DNA of 64,000 nucleotides from Timema cristinae (Eukaryota > Arthropoda > Insecta > Phasmatodea > Timematidae): NCBI GenBank assembly GCA_039000515.1, contig JBCFYV010011164.1:43384288-43448287 (forward strand). Direction: 5' to 3'. This document shows, piece by piece, positions 10,064 to 22,045 of this stretch (positions are counted from its first letter, which is position 1; each line of letters opens with the position of its first letter). The translations under genes and the position numbers were made by a program. Below the pieces are notes generated by a model. It saw only the letters and a list, made by a program, of their open reading frames with translations. It made no database searches and was not told the DNA's origin.

Positions 10064-13000
10064 CTAAAATCAATAGTTAGAGAATTGTGTTTATTTCACC
10101 AGGAACATATTTTCAGTCTTTCCAAGGTTATGAGCATATTTACACTAACAGGGTATAGGTAAGAAAAGCATTATATATAGGATGTGTGTCCAAATTTTCA
10201 AGAAAGGAGAGGGGGAAACTATTCAAGACAAACCCTCCTTAGAATATCTGACAGATTCAAACTCCAATCTCAAGATTTGGATTTGATTCAAAGGCTCAAA
10301 TCCCAATATTAAGAAGATTTGAATTTGATTTGAAATTTCAAATAGGTAAATAAATCCTCGATTCGGATTCAATGGGTTTAGTAAAATTAGAATCTATAAT
10401 TCAAAGTTGCTTAGAAAATTAATTTATTTAGACCAGAAACTAGTTGAGAAAATAGAGAATTTAACTTGTACTCTGGGTGGTAAAGGAATTATCCAAGGGA
10501 CTGATTTTTATGACGATAAATATTTTGTATTTAAAAAAAAAAAAAGTAGCCAGACCCACCATTTTGTAAATATTAATCAATCATTGCACTATGATTAAAA
10601 TAGTGATGTGCTTTCAAAATTTAGGGAATCAAAAAATGTTTATAAAAGTGGTAATCAAAATCTAATTAAATATTGTACTATTGGATTGTATTCCAAACTT
10701 AGCATTTTATAATATTCAACACAAATTCAATTTAAAAAACTATCACAGGAAGCTTAAAATAAATGTTTTGATGTGAAATTATTTTTAAACTAAAATACTA
10801 AACCCAATTTTATTCAAGTATTAGATTTGATTTATATATACTGTACATATATTTAAGATTTGATTCAGATTCAAATCTAAATTTCATTTAGCATGAGATT
10901 TGATTTGGATTCATTACCAGATTTCTTTTAAGTATGAGACTTGATTTGAGTCAAGCCAAGATTTTAATTTAAATCGAAATTGAAAATCTCGGATTCGCTC
11001 AGGCTTAACTTAAAGGTTGGTCAGCTTGTCTATACTAAGCTCAGCCTCGGTGTTAAATTTCATGTTACAAATTCAAAGCATTGCAACAAGTGTATATAAA
11101 GAAAAGTGTAACACTTCACTTACAACACTAAAAACATGTGTTTATGCTTACCTCAAGTGCAGTAATTGTCTTTTCTTTCAATGGCACTTTAGTAATGTCA
11201 GAAGTAACTCTAGAAGTTGACTTTTCTAGCAATTTTCTTATCCACTCCACTTCATTATGAGCTGCCCTTAGAGCCCTGTAATTTTACAGTCATATAATGT
11301 CAGATAAGTATTTTAAATGATAAGCCTAAAATGTATAAGCTCAGTGTCTTATAAATAGGTTGGTTGGTTAGTAGTTGTGAATAAAAATCAGAGTCTACAC
11401 TCAAACTCGAGAATAAAATTCCAGCATGATTAATGATTTTTCTGGCAGAAAAATAATAATAATAAATTAATAGAAAATTTTTAAAATGCATTTCCTCCGG
11501 TTGTAAGACTTTGAACAATCAGTGATTCAAAATGAAAATGTTTTGTAAGATGTGTGTTGAACATGCAATCTACACATCACATACCACTTACAACCTCAAT
11601 AATATGTCTTAAAACACTTAAAAATTATTTCAAGCTGGGTCTTTGTAAAAAAAGTTCGGTCGAATCCACTATTTTATGAATCCGAATCTCCAATTTACCT
11701 TCGAGTCCTGAATCCAAATCTTAGAATAATTGTGAGCGTAAGAGAAAATATAAATAGAATAAAATATAAGTACAAATAACTTGTGTTATATTTTTTCCTA
11801 ATATTCCTTTCGTTATAACATTCATACATTCAGTTTTGTGTTAAATTACTCATCTGGGGACTGGTTGTTAAGTTCATCCTTTTAGGTTATGAAACACCAA
11901 TAAGCAGTATTAGAGCTCTAAGACAAATTTCACTGGGGGAGGAAGGGGATTAAGTCTCAAATCTGAAATTTTCTCGAATATCCTTAAGGATTTGAGGATC
12001 CATTCCTATTCAAATTTCATGTTCGGAGACTTTGCTACAAGCCAAAAAAGATAGGACCCCCTCCCTTCCTCCTCAAAATAAATCAGGGTACAACCATGAA
12101 ATTAGCTCGTCCATCAGTAGAGAGTAGAAAAGTTAAACAGTAGTTTGTTTATAAATGTTCTACATCCAGTGGAAGCAGAACAATATTTGTGTAACAGGAG
12201 CTGTAGAAGAAAAAAAAGTAAAATAAACCAAACAAACTTTTATTCAAATCAAAGAGGCTCCAGGGACTCAACCCCGGGGACAGTTTTTGAAAAATTGACC
12301 ACCCCTAAAAGTTATTTTGAGAGGTCTGGGACTGAAAACATTTTGAAAATTATACTTTTGTCCAAGATATTTATAGAGTGGTCCTGCCACAGATAAGTAA
12401 GAACTTAAATTCAATAATCATCAATAAAATAATATGGTCAAATAAGGATTGAAACACTATAATTGATATTTCATGTTTTAAATTCTAAGTATAAATAAAC
12501 TTTGCTAAAAATAAAACAAATACTGTTATTAATGCAACTCCCAATTAGTGATGGACTCTCGAATCCTTCAAATCCTTAAGATTATTTGAGGATTTTAGAA
12601 AATTTCAGAGTAAAGACTCAAATTCTTAAAAATAAATTTTTCCCTTCTTTTTTAACTTTCAAGTGAAATTTGTCTTAGAGCTCTAGTACTGCTTATTGGT
12701 GATTTAAAACCAACTATAGGATGAACAGCTATTTAACACAAATATATGAATGTTATAATGAATGGATTATTTATAAGAAAAATTTTTAACATTCAATTAT
12801 TTCTATTTTTATATTATTCTATTCTACTTATATTTCTTCTTATGTTAATAATTTTCCCAGACTTTTGATTCAAATTTGAGATTTGGGATTTAAACATAAA
12901 TTGGAAATTCAAATTCATAAAATAGTGGATTCGACCCAATTCTACTTGCAATAATCATCCCACTAGTTCAAGGGTCCTCAAACTTTTTATGTCCAGTGAC

Positions 13001-16000
13001 TAACGTTTCTGTCACTTGGCTCGCGGGCCACAATACTGTACACAAAATATTAATATTGATTGCCGATGTCTGATGCGTATGATGCGGACCAGTGGACACA
13101 ATCTCATTAAAAATATTGTAAAGATTTAAAAAATTATATGTGTGCATTTGGACCAGTGGACGCTCACCTTAACGCGCCGTCATAATATGATATGCGAACC
13201 AGGCATGGAATAATCAGTTGACGTACATAAGCCCGAGGATAACCGAAAGCTTCCGAGTGTATTGTATCACCATTCGAGATTAAACATGTGTTTTTATTTC
13301 AATATTGCATAACTGTAGTTCAATATTGGCGTGAATAGAAAACACAGCCCTAAATAAGTGTGGGGGAAACCACTAAAGAAGGAAAAGGATTATAACCTGG
13401 TGTGGTTGACTCGGGAATTACAGAGATTTTTTTAAATTTTCCCAGACTTTTCCCTGACCCCCTCAAAATTTCCCAACTTTTCACGGTTTTCTATACCTGT
13501 AAAAACCCCGATTTTAAGGGGTTATCCTCAGGTAATGGTTTGAAAATTGGATGCATCTTAAAGTTATTGAGAGTGGTTCATCCCCAGAAAATTTTTGAAA
13601 TTTGTATGCCCTAAAAGCTATTTAGAGTATTCTTCACCTTTAAGTTCCCAGGTTTTTCCTGAAGCACAAAATTCAAGCCTAATTCCAAATGTTACAAGGA
13701 GTAAAAATGTATGTGCAGGTAGTGGGGAATATAATACATGTATTTGTATCAGTGTATTTATTTCTTCGGTGGGCTTTTGATTCCATAAATGGCCTTGATT
13801 TAAAGCTTGCAGTTTAATTTCCCAAATATTCAAGTAGTTTTTTTCTTTCTTTTTTTTCCTGGTTGATCCCAGTTTTCTAGGTGCATGGCAACCCTGATAT
13901 CAGATCGAATAGTCTTAAGGGTCATTGTGTAAAAGTCTAAGCTTAATCAGCCTAGAGCAGAGGTGGGAAAAACATTTTTCAATGCAGCCACAGGTTAGTA
14001 GTGTTTCAAATTCAATACTTCAGCTGGTCTACTAAGTATTTTTTTAAATATCAAGATGGATTTTTTTATAATTATAGATTTACTGTGTGGAAAGAGCTCA
14101 ACAAACATTATGATCATTGGATTAAAAAAATATAACCTTTTTGAAATTTCTCTCAACTACAAGGATCACGATAAAATAAATTAAGTTAAAACATTTCTAG
14201 AGAGAGAAAACAACATATTTCTCCAAGAGTTTGTTGTACCAATATTTTGTAAAAACCATTTACTATTTATGATTTAAATTTACTAGACTATTATTATTAT
14301 TATATTATTATATCAGAATCATAAAATCAAAATATTTAAAGTATTTAGAAAGAATCCAGCAATTCGCAATTTCTAAAAGGGTTGTGAAACCATAATAACA
14401 TTCATGTAGGCCTATTATGTTGGTATTTTAGTTCCTAATATTATTGTTATATTTTTACTGTGTTTTCGTGTTGTACTCTACAAATTTAACTTTGTAACAT
14501 TTTTTAAATAATAACTTGTTTAATTATGTACATATTATGATATTTGTATTTTACATAAAAACCAACTATAAATTTTACAGCTAACCATAAGAAATTAAGC
14601 AAGTTACATTTTATGAAAATTTAAGCTTGTAATTATAAAATAATCTCCTTAGGTAAATTTTAATTCTGACAGAATTTAATAGTGTGTTTGTTTTTAAACT
14701 AATGTTATTTATATGTTTGATAAACTTTTAATAATATACCTTATTCTCATGGGTGAATCTATTATAATAATTACTCTTAGCAAATTTAAATTGAATATAA
14801 ATATATTTATGTTTCTTAAATGGGTGTATTCTTGATTTTTTATTGCTAGCTACTCTGTTAAATATTTTAAAATTCTAGGAAATTTTGAAATTGTCGATAA
14901 TTCTAATACAAAGTGTGAATGTAAGCTAAAACTAACTAGGGATATGGACAAGTTGAGATGTTTGCATTATTTTTCATCCACTCAAAATATATTTAATTAA
15001 GAAGAAAATCATTAACTTTATATCTATGGCAAATCATTCCGACCTACGACAGGTTCAGGAGTGACACGTCAAACGAAGGCAATGGATAAGCTACATTTAT
15101 AATATTACAATAATATTCTGTTTTAGAACAGTTTGTTGAAAAAAATTGTTTTAAATGCGTGAATTTAGACTTTGCAAACTTAGTATAGGCCCTTGAGTTT
15201 TTTATTTTTTCAAAATAGAGTGAGTTTCATTACTATTTTTTATATTTTGAATTTGGTATAGGTTTTCAAAATCACTCATGTAAAGATAATGAGCATGTAA
15301 CTATTTTAATCTTTAGTATATAAACCTTGTCCCCTATATCATGCGGTTTATGTAAAATTGTGAATTACTGTGGGATTTCTGAAGCTCTCATTATTTTCTA
15401 CCTTTTTTTTTTTTGACCATAACATAAATAAACACTCCTTCTAAAATTCACAATGTAATGATCTGGTGTAATTTTCTATACCATTACTTCACATCTTGTC
15501 ACACATCCGGGATATCCACCTAACTTAACACCGCTCTTACTACCCGTTCGGTGTACAATTACGCTATGTTCTTAAATCAAGTACAAACACAACACCCTCC
15601 AGCCCCTAACCATTAACTCATCACTATGAAAGGGTAAACCCACATTTAACAAATTATAAATTTTTTGACTATGCCGGGAATTGAATCCAAGACTCTTTGC
15701 TCAGTAGGCAGACACGGTAACGACTGAGCTAAGGCGTCAACAAGACTCCACCTGACTAATTGTGGAGGCAAGTAAAGGTACATTTTTCGAAAATATATTA
15801 CATTTGCATAGAGGTAGAACCGAACACCTAATTAATCCTGCAGCGATTCTAACCTTGATCTCCTTGTCACTGGCAAACAAATAAGATGAGAATTACGACT
15901 CTACCCTCGTTACGGGTGCAGGCAAACTGATAAATCACAAACTGGCCGACATGGGAGGACCAAGGGGAAGAAATACAAGTGATCTACAGCAGGAGCACAG

Positions 16001-19000
16001 GTGACCTGGTGGTCTTGGGGTAAGGTGTCGGACTTCTGTGCTGGCGGCCGGGGTTCAATCCTCGGTCCCGGCACAGATTTATCTGATTACCAAACCCTTC
16101 CATCACCTCTGACAAGACATCTTGTGAATGTGGGGATTGCCAGGCCTCCACCGTGGTTCGGATTCCATGTTAAACTGTATGTCCTTCATTTCATCTCACA
16201 ATCAACCTACCATTACACATTAGCGTAAGTGCGTATAACCCAAACGAGTAGTAAGACGCTGGTGCTAATAATAATAATAATAATAATACAGCAGGAGCAA
16301 TGTGAATCAAGTGGCCGACACAAGTAGGACATGACTTGTACCAACTGGTTGAACAAATGCATATGCAAACAAAATGATTGACAGCCAACTGATTGACCCA
16401 AAAAACCAACTTAGAAAATTGATTCCTTACTAATGATGATTTTAGTCCACAAAATTAGTGTATAACCCGAATGGGTAGTAAGACGAGATGCTAAAAAAAA
16501 ACCCACTAACTTGGTACTTTTTGCCTTGGCTTCTCACTCCCAGTTTGAGCTATACACCGGATAAGCAATTAGAAAGGTAAAATTTAAGGAAATATGCACT
16601 CATTTGCGTGGAAGGATAGTGAATAAGCTTTTAGGGGGTAAATACCTCTACTTATGGCCGGAATTCTAACCCCAATCTTCTCAACACTAGTAATCCAGTT
16701 CAATGTGATATTGACGCATTGGACCATGTGACCACAAATTAATTTATTTATTTGACTAATTAGCGTAATTAGTACATATAAGTATACCACAAATGGATAG
16801 TAAGACTCGTGCTAAAAGAATAATAAAAGAACCCTTAAACTTTTATCACTCAAATTATTTCATTAAATTGCTTAGTAATACCGGTACTTGTTTTCTTCTT
16901 CTAAAAACACATTTTATAAATATGGGCTTAGTAGTATTCGGTACAATAAATACTTTGTGACACGTGTAATAAGTTCATTATTTTAAATTATTAATATTGT
17001 ATGAATCTTAGTAACCAGGATTCAAATTCAAGCCACAACTCCCGGGTGAGCCATGCGGTGACATTTATTTTCTATCAGTGAAGTTTCTTAGCGGAAAAAA
17101 AAAAGAGGTAGTGTTATGACAACACTGTTGTGAACAAAGAGCAAGCATTCTCGCCTTACTTTCCAACTCCGCCTGCCCATCCCTCCCCCTACTCCCTTCA
17201 CAACACAACACCCCTCCTTCAACCATGTTAAAAATTCCGTGTCAAAATGATATAGCCAATCCATTCTAGGAGAAGCTTACTGGTCGAATCACCTTAATGT
17301 ATTCTTAATTCTGAGTATTGTTCAGTGTAATATCACCTGTACAGGTCTTGAGTATGCTGCATCTCTTGTTGTTGAATGTTGCTCAGTTCTTGTTCTCTCT
17401 TCATCCATCTCTGGTCTCTTAACGCCAATTTGGCTTTCTGCAATTTCTCAACCGTTTCTCTCAGCGCTCTTCTAGTTTGGCTCTGATCTCCCTAAAACAT
17501 TTTTAATGCTTGTTTTACAAAGGTATTATGAGCCAGATAATTCATGAAAAGCAGCACAGAAATATTTTTTGTTTGGAAAAGGGGTGTGTGTGAAGAAAAG
17601 CAGTTTAATGGAGTCAAAATAAGATTGTGGCTCCCGCATAAATGGAGTGTTTTTCTCCCTTTTTTTTTTTAGCTTAGGGTACGATGCCTAAATGCACAAG
17701 TCAAGGTAATTTGAAGTCGGTTGTTCCCAAGAAGAAATTCTCAGCACAAAAAATAGTGTTTTTGGGGGTTGATAGCCCATTAAGCTCCCTCCTCCTGTTC
17801 CTATGCCCCTGGAGTCGCCACCTAGACACCTTTTTGCCCTCTGTCTTAATACTCATTCAGGTTGTCCACATAGTTACACTAATGGGTTAGGGTTAAGGAA
17901 GAGTGAAGTGAGGAAATGTATTCACATTCGCATGGAGGGAGAGTGCAAGAGCATATAGAAAAATCCAACCCAAATATTCCTGATCGGGATTCAAACCCCG
18001 ATCTCTCCATCATTGGCAATCTTTCTATTACGAAGAATGACACCTTAGCCTATTCGACCACCAAAGCGGATTCAAGAGAGACTAATATTCAACAAACCGC
18101 AAATTAAAAAGTCTTAGGTTTAGTGAACAATTAAAGTAACTAATATTAATAACAATAATAATGCATTTAGTTTTTCAATCAGTCTTTGGTTTTTTTTTTG
18201 ACTGTTTTTAAATGAAATTATTTACATTTTTATATGTATTATATATGTATATATTTATTATAAGGTCTGTCAAGAAGAAAATAATAGTGTGGAGAATAAT
18301 AAAATTGCAGTTTTAAAAATAACCCGCCTCTGTGGCATAGATGGATAACGCGCTTGTCGTGTTGAGCCTGACTGCTGAGGACGGGAAGATCAAGGTTGAA
18401 TCTCGGTCGGGTGAACTGGGGGTGGTTTTTCCTAAATGGTTTTCCACTCTCCCTCCACCCAAATGCGGATTCACTTCCTTTAATTCAACCTTCCCAATTC
18501 ACAACTTGTGAATGGGGGAATGCCAGGCCTCCACCGTGGTTCGGATTCCAGTTAAACTGTAGGTCCTTCATTTTATCTCACAATCACCCTACCATTACAC
18601 ATTAGCGTAAGTGCGTATAACCCGAACGGTAGTAAGACGCGGTGCTAATAATAATAATAATACCTTCCCAATTCCTAATCCATTATTGTAATTAGTACTT
18701 AAGCGTATAACCCGAACGGGTAGTAAGACATGGTGCTAAATAATAATAAAAAAAAAAATTATAAAAATGAGGAAAGAAACCAACATTCTATTATATTATG
18801 ACAATAAAATTAAAATAACATAGTTTTAAATCATATCTGATCTTTACTTTGTGTGTGAGTGGCATAGTTTCCAAGGCCTATCTGTAATATAATCTTAAGT
18901 AACTTACTTCTTTGGATGGGAGCTTGCCATAGTTTTGGTGTATAAGATTGTCATTTGTTAAGAGCTGTATTATGTTTTGGTGAATTATTAATCTTATGAG

Positions 19001-21694
19001 ATTATTAAAATTGTTTATGCTACATGCTCTCCTAATCTCCAAGGCTAAAGTAAGATTTGATTGGACATTCTGGACCAGGATTATTTTGAGAAAATTAGCA
19101 AGTGAGGTTGGTGTATCAAATTTTTACTCTTTACTCAGCAAAGCTCGATTCCAAAATTTGTTAAATTTGTGCCACAAATATGTGCAAACATTTTTTCCCT
19201 AATGAAAAGGAACAAATATCAGAGAGATTGCAGCTAACAGAAATACATTTTGTAATCAGTTATAAAAGTGACGTCAACACAAGATTTAAAGTCTAAAACT
19301 AACACACCATTGCTGAAGATAAATGATTTAATAAATTGTGTTTACAATCTTAGTTTTCCTTTTATAACAATAAGGATTGTACCTGAAGGAGGGGGGGGGG
19401 GGGGGGTTAAGTTACTTTCTATTTTGGTCAGAAAGGGTAGAGGGAGTTATTCTGATTTGTTTCCTCTTCTGACACTCATCCCTTCTTTTTTTTTATTTGA
19501 TTGGGATCGAACCAGCCGAGTCTGCCCCTGGCTCTCTTTACTTGGTCCCTCGATCCCTACATTTGGATCCCTTTATCAGGGATATTTTGTCACAATGTGG
19601 GTCTCAACTTTCTTTCATTTCTACATAGAGTGGAATCGTGATAGCACGGGTTGTTATGCCTAAACAATATGTTTAAAACATGTTTAAACTAAATACTTGT
19701 TTGAAAGAGATTTGTTTAAAAACATTTTAAACAATTGTTTTAAACATGTTTTTTTAATATCTTCAACTAAGCAAGTGTTTATTTATTACAATATGTAAAA
19801 TACCTTTAACAAAACATCTAAAGAATAAGTTGTCAATATTACAACTTATAATTAGAAGAAATTTATGTCTATTTTTATTTAGTAACCAGGCCTAGAACTC
19901 AAAGTTAAGAATGAAACTTTACATAAGCTAATAGATAGATTGTTTTAAACATTTTTCTACAGTTAAAATATTTTGAATTACTTAAAAATATAAACTGAAT
20001 TTAACCAAATATTTTATTTTTATAAAATTGTTGAGGCTCTACTTTAAATATTATATCAAAAGGTAATTTGTCTATTTACTATTTAGTGCTCGAAAAACTG
20101 CCACAAGTTTAGATGCTTTTTACCTAATCTATTTCTAATTTTCAAATGTATGAAGCCAAAGGAAGGAAAAGCCATTCAATTCCTGCAGCAGATACTACTG
20201 CACTGCGCAATTGCTTGACAAGGTCCATTATTTTTGGGCTCACACTATTTTCTAGTGCTAGCCTAGCGACCATGTTATTGGTTTTACATATTATAGAACA
20301 TATTTTGAAAACTGCTAATCTTTTAAAGGAGCATATTTTGCCTGATATTTTATTATTTCTGGCATAAAAATTGGGCGATATGAATTTATATACTCCTATA
20401 GTTGACTCATTTTTATTCCTCAGTTTAACTCCTGGCTTCAATTCTCCCGTGGTGAAAATATTTGCAGCTCTCATGTTTGTCTCTCCTCATGGCCTCATTT
20501 TGAGACCATTCTCGGCCTTTGCAGAAGTCGAACTGACCTCAACTTTAGTCTTTGGCCCTCGCCATAATCAGACTGTCTCGACTCCTACATGTTCTTTTAT
20601 AACAATATTTGCTTGCCAGGTCACATGTAATTTGTGGATACTCGGATAACTTAAGGTGTTTTATATGATAAAATTACCTAGCCTCGGTGCATCAGTCATC
20701 ACAGGGTTTTTAAATTGATTTTTTAAATTTATTAATTATGCTGACAACATCCACTTTTCGGCCCTCTCAATATTTTCAAAATTTAAAGCGGCCCTTTTGA
20801 TCAAACAAATTTTACACATTTGTTCTAGACTGCAATTAATCAAACCATAACTTTTACTATAACAATTTGTAAAAATGTCCCAAATAAAACTTGCAACACA
20901 CCACTTGTGATGCAAAAATTTCCAATAGATCCTTTAGTGCATCCTTTGAGAGCTGATGATGTCCCACACCTAATTTCTCCAACAGTCTTGTTCTATTTTT
21001 ACCTGAAATAATGCAAGAATGTTAAATATGTACCAAACAAGTTAATAAATATAATTATGATCAAATAACATTATTGATTGAAATGTAGGGTAAAAACCCT
21101 CAATGATCCAACTAACAACACGGGAGGTTTTTTTTTTTTTTGAGGCTGGGTACCTATATAGTATATATTTAAAAAAAAATATTTGATCTTATGTTGCATG
21201 GTATTACTTAGCATCATAAATCAAAAACAATCCTTTAAAAGATACTTAATAAAGTGTATCAGGGGTATTAAAACTAAATGTTTTGTTACCACTCCCATTT
21301 CTATCCTTTATCCCTAATCTGTCAGGTTGCTTGAGAAGAAGAGTATTGAGGGCGGCCATTACAGGTGACTACACACACGGTTAGACAGTTTGCTAGTCAG
21401 TTTACTGCCATTAAGCTGGTAAGAGGTGGGTTATCTGAATAAAATATAATGCATGTTCTTGTTATACTCAGAGTCGTACACAAGTTATTGACTACTTAGC
21501 AAATAATAATAATAATAGGCCTACTTACTTAATTCCTTGTATTCGTCTCGTATTTTGGTTAGAATTGTTATGAGCTCATCTTTCATAGACTCATCCATAT
21601 CATGGTCCGACTGTCCCAGAGTTTGCTCAAGTTGAGATTTTGGTGTGGATGTGCATGGCACATCCAACTGATCAAATGGTTTAGGTAAGCCAAA
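9839..21694 (-). CDS. Five-exon coiled-coil gene, HAUS1-like candidate (N-terminus missing)
   Basis: Exons at 21529-21694, 20905-21002, 17337-17491, 11152-11275 and 9839-10063 join on the minus strand with AG/GT borders and matching phases. They give about 255 residues ending in LTELYTS and a stop. The predicted chain is rich in Leu, Lys, Glu and Gln and mostly helical coiled coil. The last 50 residues ([20 protein letters not shown], then [19 protein letters not shown]) resemble the C-terminus of the augmin subunit HAUS1, which recruits gamma-tubulin to spindle microtubules. The stretch [20 protein letters not shown] also fits that family loosely, but the first exon ([18 protein letters not shown]) does not, so the assignment is tentative. 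The start codon lies in an upstream exon not found here; the human protein has 278 residues. The introns are large and filled with transposon remains. Confidence 0.6.
10240..11010. mobile_element. Possible hAT-like MITE with GATTCAAAT-rich ends
   Basis: In the intron between the fourth and last exons, both edges (10250-10390 and 10850-11010) are packed with GATTTGATT / AATCAAATC-type words in roughly opposite orientation. This sub-terminal structure is common in non-autonomous hAT elements. No exact terminal inverted repeat or target duplication could be fixed. Confidence 0.35.
11152..11275 (-). CDS. Coiled-coil gene, fourth exon
   Basis: The acceptor is AAAATTACAG and the donor is CTTGAG|GTAAGC. 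The first base completes an arginine codon; then [19 protein letters not shown] runs to KTITALE. The phases on both sides agree with the neighbouring exons. Confidence 0.7.
11645..12010 (+). mobile_element. MITE-like element, copy 1 of an inverted pair
   Basis: It starts at GTCGAATCCACTATTTTATG and contains CACCAATAAGCAGTATTAGA followed by GCTCTAAGACAAATTTCACT. The same modules appear in the same order, reverse-complemented, in 12545-12945. Confidence 0.7.
12280..12395 (+). repeat. Fragment of the GAAATTTG/TATTTAGAG repeat family
   Basis: It contains two diverged units of the type AAAAGTTATTTTGAGAG followed by TTTTGAAAATTATAC. The units resemble those at 13540-13640 and 59455-60060. It lies between the two inverted MITE copies. 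Confidence 0.4.
12545..12945 (-). mobile_element. MITE-like element, copy 2 of an inverted pair
   Basis: The reverse complement matches 11645-12010 over its length, with indels. The inner end reads TAGTGATGGACTCTCGAATCC, similar to the short TAGNGATG ends known from some hAT elements. The outer end reads GTGGATTCGACCCAATTC. Confidence 0.7.
12965..13700. mobile_element. hAT-like terminal sequence and degenerate unit repeats
   Basis: TCAAGGGTCCTCAAACTTTT followed by GGCTCGCGGGCCACA is a typical end of a non-autonomous hAT element. From 13400 come TTTCCCAGACTTTTCCCTGA and units with GAAATTTGTATGCCC and AGCTATTTAGAGTAT, shared with 59455-60060. The boundaries are not certain. Confidence 0.4.
13701..15507. 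other. Intron sequence, AT-rich, little recognised
   Basis: Part of the 6-kb intron of the coiled-coil gene. A sequence CAGAGGTGGGAAAAACATTT at 13957 resembles a hAT end, but no partner was found. Short TTA/TAT runs lie at 14289-14313. Nothing coding was seen. Confidence 0.4.
15508..15755 (-). mobile_element. SINE family E with the shared 3' tail
   Basis: In minus orientation the head is TTAGCTCAGTCGTTACCGTG and a B-box-like GGATTCAATTCC. The body has AAATGTGGGTTTACCC. The far end carries ACACCGAACGGGTAGTAAGA, the same tail that closes families A, B and C. Confidence 0.75.
15998..16286 (+). mobile_element. SINE family A, full length
   Basis: The copy begins AGGTGACCTGGTGGTCTTGG (box-A-like TGGTCTTGGGGT) and has the box-B-like GGGTTCAATCC at about 16051. 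Then come the body CCACCGTGGTTCGGATTCC and the tail GCGTATAACCC...GTGCTAA(TAA)n. A perfect 13-bp target duplication, TACAGCAGGAGCA, lies at 15985-15997 and 16287-16299. This defines the element as about 289 bp. Two short open frames on the minus strand here are shadows. Confidence 0.92.
16440..16815. mobile_element. Cluster of SINE C and tail fragments
   Basis: A plus-oriented tail (TATAACCCGAATGGGTAGTA) ends at about 16490. A reverse family-C body follows at about 16525-16735 (CTCATTTGCGTGGAAGGATA). A plus-oriented degraded tail (GGATAGTAAGACTCGTGCTA) closes at 16815. Confidence 0.55.
17337..17491 (-). CDS. Coiled-coil gene, third exon
   Basis: The acceptor is ATGTTTTAG and the donor is CTGTACAG|GTGATA. 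It encodes [20 protein letters not shown] through MQHTQDLY plus two bases, a charged, Gln-rich helix. Base composition is clearly higher in G+C than the surrounding intron. Confidence 0.7.
17840..18072 (-). mobile_element. SINE family C, degraded
   Basis: The minus strand has a head with box-B-like GGGTTTGAATCCCG and a body with TCCATGCGAATGTGAATAC. The tail, CTTAATACTCATTCAGG in plus orientation, has lost the hairpin symmetry. Confidence 0.6.
18321..18741 (+). mobile_element. SINE family B interrupted by a family-A insertion
   Basis: The head CCGCCTCTGTGGCATAGATG, box B AGGTTGAATCTCGG, body TTTTCCACTCTCCCTCCACC, and tail CGAACGGGTAGTAAGACATG are split at 18500/18675 by a truncated SINE A. 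Confidence 0.85.
18501..18661 (+). mobile_element. SINE family A, 5'-truncated, nested in SINE B
   Basis: It starts inside the body (ACAACTTGTGAATGGGGGAA) and ends in GGTGCTAATAATAATAATAAT. The 13-bp word ACCTTCCCAATTC, part of the host SINE B, is duplicated at 18488-18500 and 18662-18674. The order of insertion is therefore certain. Confidence 0.92.
18742..19389. other. Intron sequence, nothing recognised
   Basis: A-rich and T-rich intron of the coiled-coil gene; short open frames without domain signs. Confidence 0.45.
19390..19760. repeat. Poly-G run and GTTTAAA-rich block
   Basis: A run of about 18 G, interrupted once or not at all, lies at 19390-19407. At 19665-19755 the word GTTTAAA and its near-palindromic form ACATGTTTAAAC recur at least five times, a sub-terminal type of repeat seen in DNA transposons. 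No transposon boundaries were found. Confidence 0.4.
20142..20474 (-). pseudogene. Possible hAT transposase C-terminal relic in an intron
   Basis: The 110-residue minus-strand frame ends in [20 protein letters not shown] and [12 protein letters not shown]. In hAT transposases the dimerisation region reads S.AGIER.FS..G.IH, so this looks like a decayed version. The upstream half ([20 protein letters not shown]) was not recognised. It sits in the intron between the second and third exons of the coiled-coil gene, in the same orientation. It could be chance similarity. Confidence 0.35.
20905..21002 (-). CDS. Coiled-coil gene, second exon
   Basis: The acceptor is TTGCATTATTTCAG. The first two bases complete a serine codon begun in the previous exon; then [20 protein letters not shown] continues to FASQ. 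The donor is CAA|GTGGTG; a donor one codon later (GTG|GTGTG) would add a valine. Confidence 0.6.
21529..21694 (-). CDS. Coiled-coil gene, first recognisable exon
   Basis: The acceptor is TTTGTTTGTTTCAG just above 21694 and the donor is A|GTAAGT at 21528. The exon encodes [10 protein letters not shown] through RDEYKEL plus one base. The frame is open further upstream only through intron sequence. Confidence 0.6.
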
Positions 21695-21814
21695 CTGAAA
21701 CAAACAAATAATTCCTCTAAAAATAATTATGTTTATGACATAATTTATATTCAAGTAGTTTAGTAGGTTTGCAATATGCAAATGCTTAAATGTTGTCTTA
21801 AAGGGGCCGCCTCT

Positions 21815-22045
21815 GTGGTTTAGTGGACAGAATTACTAGCTACAGATACAGAGGTCCCAGGTTTGCTATTTTCTGTAAAGCAGTGGGTCTGGAACAAGGT
21901 CAAAATCAGCCTCGTTAGGACAAATGAGGAGTTTCTCGAATAAAGTGGTAGCGGTTCCGGTCTAAAATCTAAGATTAACGGCCAGAAAGGTTTGAGGTGC
22001 TAAACACATGACACCTACTTTTCACAAAAGATGGCACTATTATTG
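21815..22045 (+). mobile_element. SINE family F, tRNA-like head
   Basis: It begins CCGCCTCTGTGGTTTAGTGG (box A) with CAGAGGTCCCAGGTTTG (box B) and a body CTCGAATAAAGTGGTAGCGG, then GATTAACGGCCAGAAAGG. A second piece of the same body lies reversed at 47083-47170. Confidence 0.6.

Noticed and set aside
13957..15300. CAGAGGTGGGAAAAACATTT as the left end of a hAT element
   Set aside because: No matching inverted end could be found within the following kilobase.
16001..16110. tRNA-like sequence as a functional tRNA gene
   Set aside because: Box A and B are present but the sequence continues into the SINE body with target duplications, and the same head occurs in many copies.
19268..19663. 131-codon plus-strand frame crossing a poly-G run
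   Set aside because: A glycine run from the G tract and no domain; it lies in an intron of the minus-strand gene.
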